Assembly (NCBI GenBank): GCA_017354065.1
Contig: JAFMRN010000152.1
Coordinates: forward strand, 1-6,148
From: Solirubrobacterales bacterium
GTDB lineage: Bacteria; Actinomycetota; Thermoleophilia; Solirubrobacterales; Solirubrobacteraceae
Direction: 5' to 3'
DNA: 6,148 bases
This document shows, in pieces, positions 4,838 to 6,148 of this stretch (position 1 is its first letter; each line of letters begins with the position of its first letter). A model generated the notes under the pieces. That model made no database searches. It was not told the DNA's origin and saw only the letters and a list, made by a program, of their open reading frames with translations. The position numbers were made by a program, and so were the translations under genes.

Positions 4838-5761
4838 GAGCAGCGACTCCAGCGCGGTCAGATCGGCCGCGCTGGGCTGCCACTCAGTGGCGGCGGCGTT
4901 CGCGCTGACCTGCTCCGGACGGGTCGCCCCCGCGATCACGCTCGCGACCGACGGTTTGGCCAACAGCGCGCCGATAGCGACCTGCACGAGCGTCAGGCTC
5001 CGCTCGCGCGCGTAGCTCGTGAGCGCGTCGATCAGCGCCCACTCATCCTCGGAGGCCAGCTGGTCCCGGTTGGTGAGCCGCGAGTCCTGCGGGCGGGCTC
5101 CAAAGCGGCTGTACTTGCCGGTCAACAACCCCGAGGCCAGCGGGAAGTAAGGGATGAAGGCGACGCCGAGCCGCTCGGTTCCCGCCAGCGTGCCGTCGTG
5201 CTCGGGCCCGCGATGGAGCAGGCTGTACTCGTTCTGGAGCGCGACGCAGCCGTGCTGGGCTGCGGTCTCCAACTGGGGGGCGGTCAGATTTGAGGCGCCG
5301 AGCGCCTTGACCTTGCCGGCCTGGACCAGCTCGCCCAGGGCGCCGAAGGTCTCGTCCAGTGGCGTGACCTTGTCGGGGCGGTGGTACCAGTACAGGTCGA
5401 TGTACTCGGTCTGCAGCCGCCGCAGGCTGGCGTCGATGGCGCGCTCGATGTACTTCTTCGTGCCGCGCGGGCCCGCGTAGCCGTCGCGCATGTCGCCGCC
5501 GAACTTGGTCGCGAGCACCACCTGCTCGCGGCGGCCCTTCAGGACCTCGCCGAGGAACTGCTCGGACCGGCCGGGCGCGCCGTCGTTGCCGAAGTGATGG
5601 CCGTAAACGTCGGCGGTGTCGAGGTGGGTCACGCCCTCCTCAAGGGCCTGGTCAACCACTCGCCGGGTCTGCTCCAGATCCAGGCGGCCGCCGAAGTTGT
5701 TGGTGCCGAGCCCCACGACCGAGGTCTGCACGTCGCTTCTGCCTAGTTGTCGCGTGATCAT
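4829..5761 (-). CDS. Aldo/keto reductase
   Basis: This 310-residue protein is an NADPH-dependent aldo/keto reductase with a TIM-barrel fold, cytoplasmic. All four catalytic residues are visible: Asp48 and Tyr53 in LDTADVYG, Lys86 in LATKFGGD, and His127 in YIDLYWYHRPD. Cofactor-binding parts follow: GASNLTA (Ser157-Asn158), QNEYSLLHR (Gln176), FPLASGLLTGKYS, and the C-terminal SVIAGATRPEQVSANAAA that grips the 2'-phosphate region. The overall pattern (R-LG-S-V-S--GLGT-NFG at the N-terminus, short C-terminal loop) resembles the general-stress/YhdN-like AKRs rather than aldose reductases. Its ATG shares ATGA with the stop of the upstream ArsR-type gene, so the two are translationally coupled and the regulator probably controls it. 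The 3' end overlaps the convergent small-protein gene by 9 bp. The family is very sure; the natural carbonyl substrate is unknown. Confidence -1.
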   Translation of the reverse strand: MITRQLGRSDVQTSVVGLGTNNFGGRLDLEQTRRVVDQALEEGVTHLDTADVYGHHFGNDGAPGRSEQFLGEVLKGRREQVVLATKFGGDMRDGYAGPRGTKKYIERAIDASLRRLQTEYIDLYWYHRPDKVTPLDETFGALGELVQAGKVKALGASNLTAPQLETAAQHGCVALQNEYSLLHRGPEHDGTLAGTERLGVAFIPYFPLASGLLTGKYSRFGARPQDSRLTNRDQLASEDEWALIDALTSYARERSLTLVQVAIGALLAKPSVASVIAGATRPEQVSANAAATEWQPSAADLTALESLLSG

Positions 5762-6081
5762 GGCTGCGACTCTACGCGCCGTTTGAGTCGGGCAAGCCTC
5801 CCCTGCCAGGCGCGGTCGGCCTTCGCCAGCCAGTCCGTCGCCGGTGCCAGCGCCTTGGGCGCCAGCTGGTAGTGGACCTCGCGTCCGGTCTGGCCCGCGC
5901 GCTGGATCACCCCCGCCTGATCGAGCGCGTTGATGTGCTTGGCAATCGCCTGGCGGCTGATCGCAAGCTCGCCGGTCAGCTCGGGCACCGACACCGTTTC
6001 GGCATGGGTCAGCGTCTCGACGATGCGACGTCGAGTCGGGTCGGCCAGCGCTCCGAAGATCGCGTCGAGTTCGCCGCTCAC
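5758..6081 (-). CDS. ArsR-family winged helix-turn-helix regulator
   Basis: This is a 107-residue DNA-binding protein. The sequence LADPTRRRIVETL (12-24) opens the winged-helix domain, the recognition helix lies in ELAISRQAIAKHINALDQAGVI (38-59), and the wing is GREVHYQL (66-73). It has no cysteine, so the metal-binding CxC box of ArsR/SmtB sensors is absent. It belongs to the non-metal group that often sits next to SRPBCC (AHSA1-like) or enzyme genes. GTG at 6081 is preferred because it overlaps the stop of the upstream gene as GTGA, matching the ATGA junction at its other end; GTG at 6087 is equally possible in frame and adds two residues. It is the middle gene of a tightly packed minus-strand operon and probably represses that operon, including the aldo/keto reductase. 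Confidence -1.
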   Translation of the reverse strand: MSGELDAIFGALADPTRRRIVETLTHAETVSVPELTGELAISRQAIAKHINALDQAGVIQRAGQTGREVHYQLAPKALAPATDWLAKADRAWQGRLARLKRRVESQP

Positions 6082-6148
6082 ACCCACGCGCGCGCTTGCG
6101 CGAGCATCTCGATCGGCAGCGCCGGGGCCGACTCGATCGCGATCACGC
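6078..6148 (-). CDS. Unidentified protein, C-terminal 22 residues only
   Basis: A minus-strand frame enters from the right edge and ends at TGA (6080-6078), overlapping the ArsR-type start as GTGA. The visible tail is VIAIESAPALPIEMLAQARAWV, split here as VIAIESAPALP and IEMLAQARAWV. It reads like a strand followed by a C-terminal helix. The 4-bp overlap and good codon use suggest a real first gene of the operon, but the piece is too short to name. Confidence -1.
   Translation of the reverse strand, partial: VIAIESAPALPIEMLAQARAWV

Overview
This is a high-GC bacterial window of about 6.1 kb with GTG starts, 4-bp start/stop overlaps and short gaps. The flavour of the proteins (a DUF2867 protein beside a TetR gene, a FAT-type acyl-ACP thioesterase, an MpaB-type oxygenase, an aldo/keto reductase) suggests an actinobacterium, perhaps Thermoleophilia/Solirubrobacterales. 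That placement is from memory of such proteins, not from a search.

Layout. Positions 1-704 (minus) hold the N-terminal 234 residues of an exported Ala/Pro/Thr-rich then Gln-rich low-complexity protein that runs off the left edge. Positions 705-1091 have no convincing gene but hold several repeats, including an imperfect inverted pair at the two ends. Positions 1092-2262 hold a divergent TetR regulator / DUF2867 pair around two overlapping palindromes that look like the TetR operator. A RidA-family protein (minus) follows, then a FAT-type acyl-ACP thioesterase (plus), an MpaB/DUF2236 oxygenase (minus) and a small acidic protein of unknown function (plus, 95 aa). On the right is a minus-strand operon of an unidentified gene (C-terminus only), an ArsR-type regulator and an aldo/keto reductase, joined by 4-bp overlaps.

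From TetR to the aldo/keto reductase the genes alternate strictly in strand. All three tail-to-tail pairs overlap at their 3' ends (4, 17 and 9 bp), and no intrinsic terminator is visible between them. The three head-to-head gaps each carry inverted repeats.

Functionally this looks like several small independent units rather than one pathway: TetR controlling DUF2867, ArsR controlling an aldo/keto reductase, and lipid or redox enzymes between them. Two enzymes appear to lack a textbook catalytic residue. The RidA-like protein has Leu where the deaminase arginine should be, and the thioesterase has Ala where plant FATs have the catalytic Asn. I do not see a defence system, mobile-element gene, CRISPR array or RNA gene that I can support.
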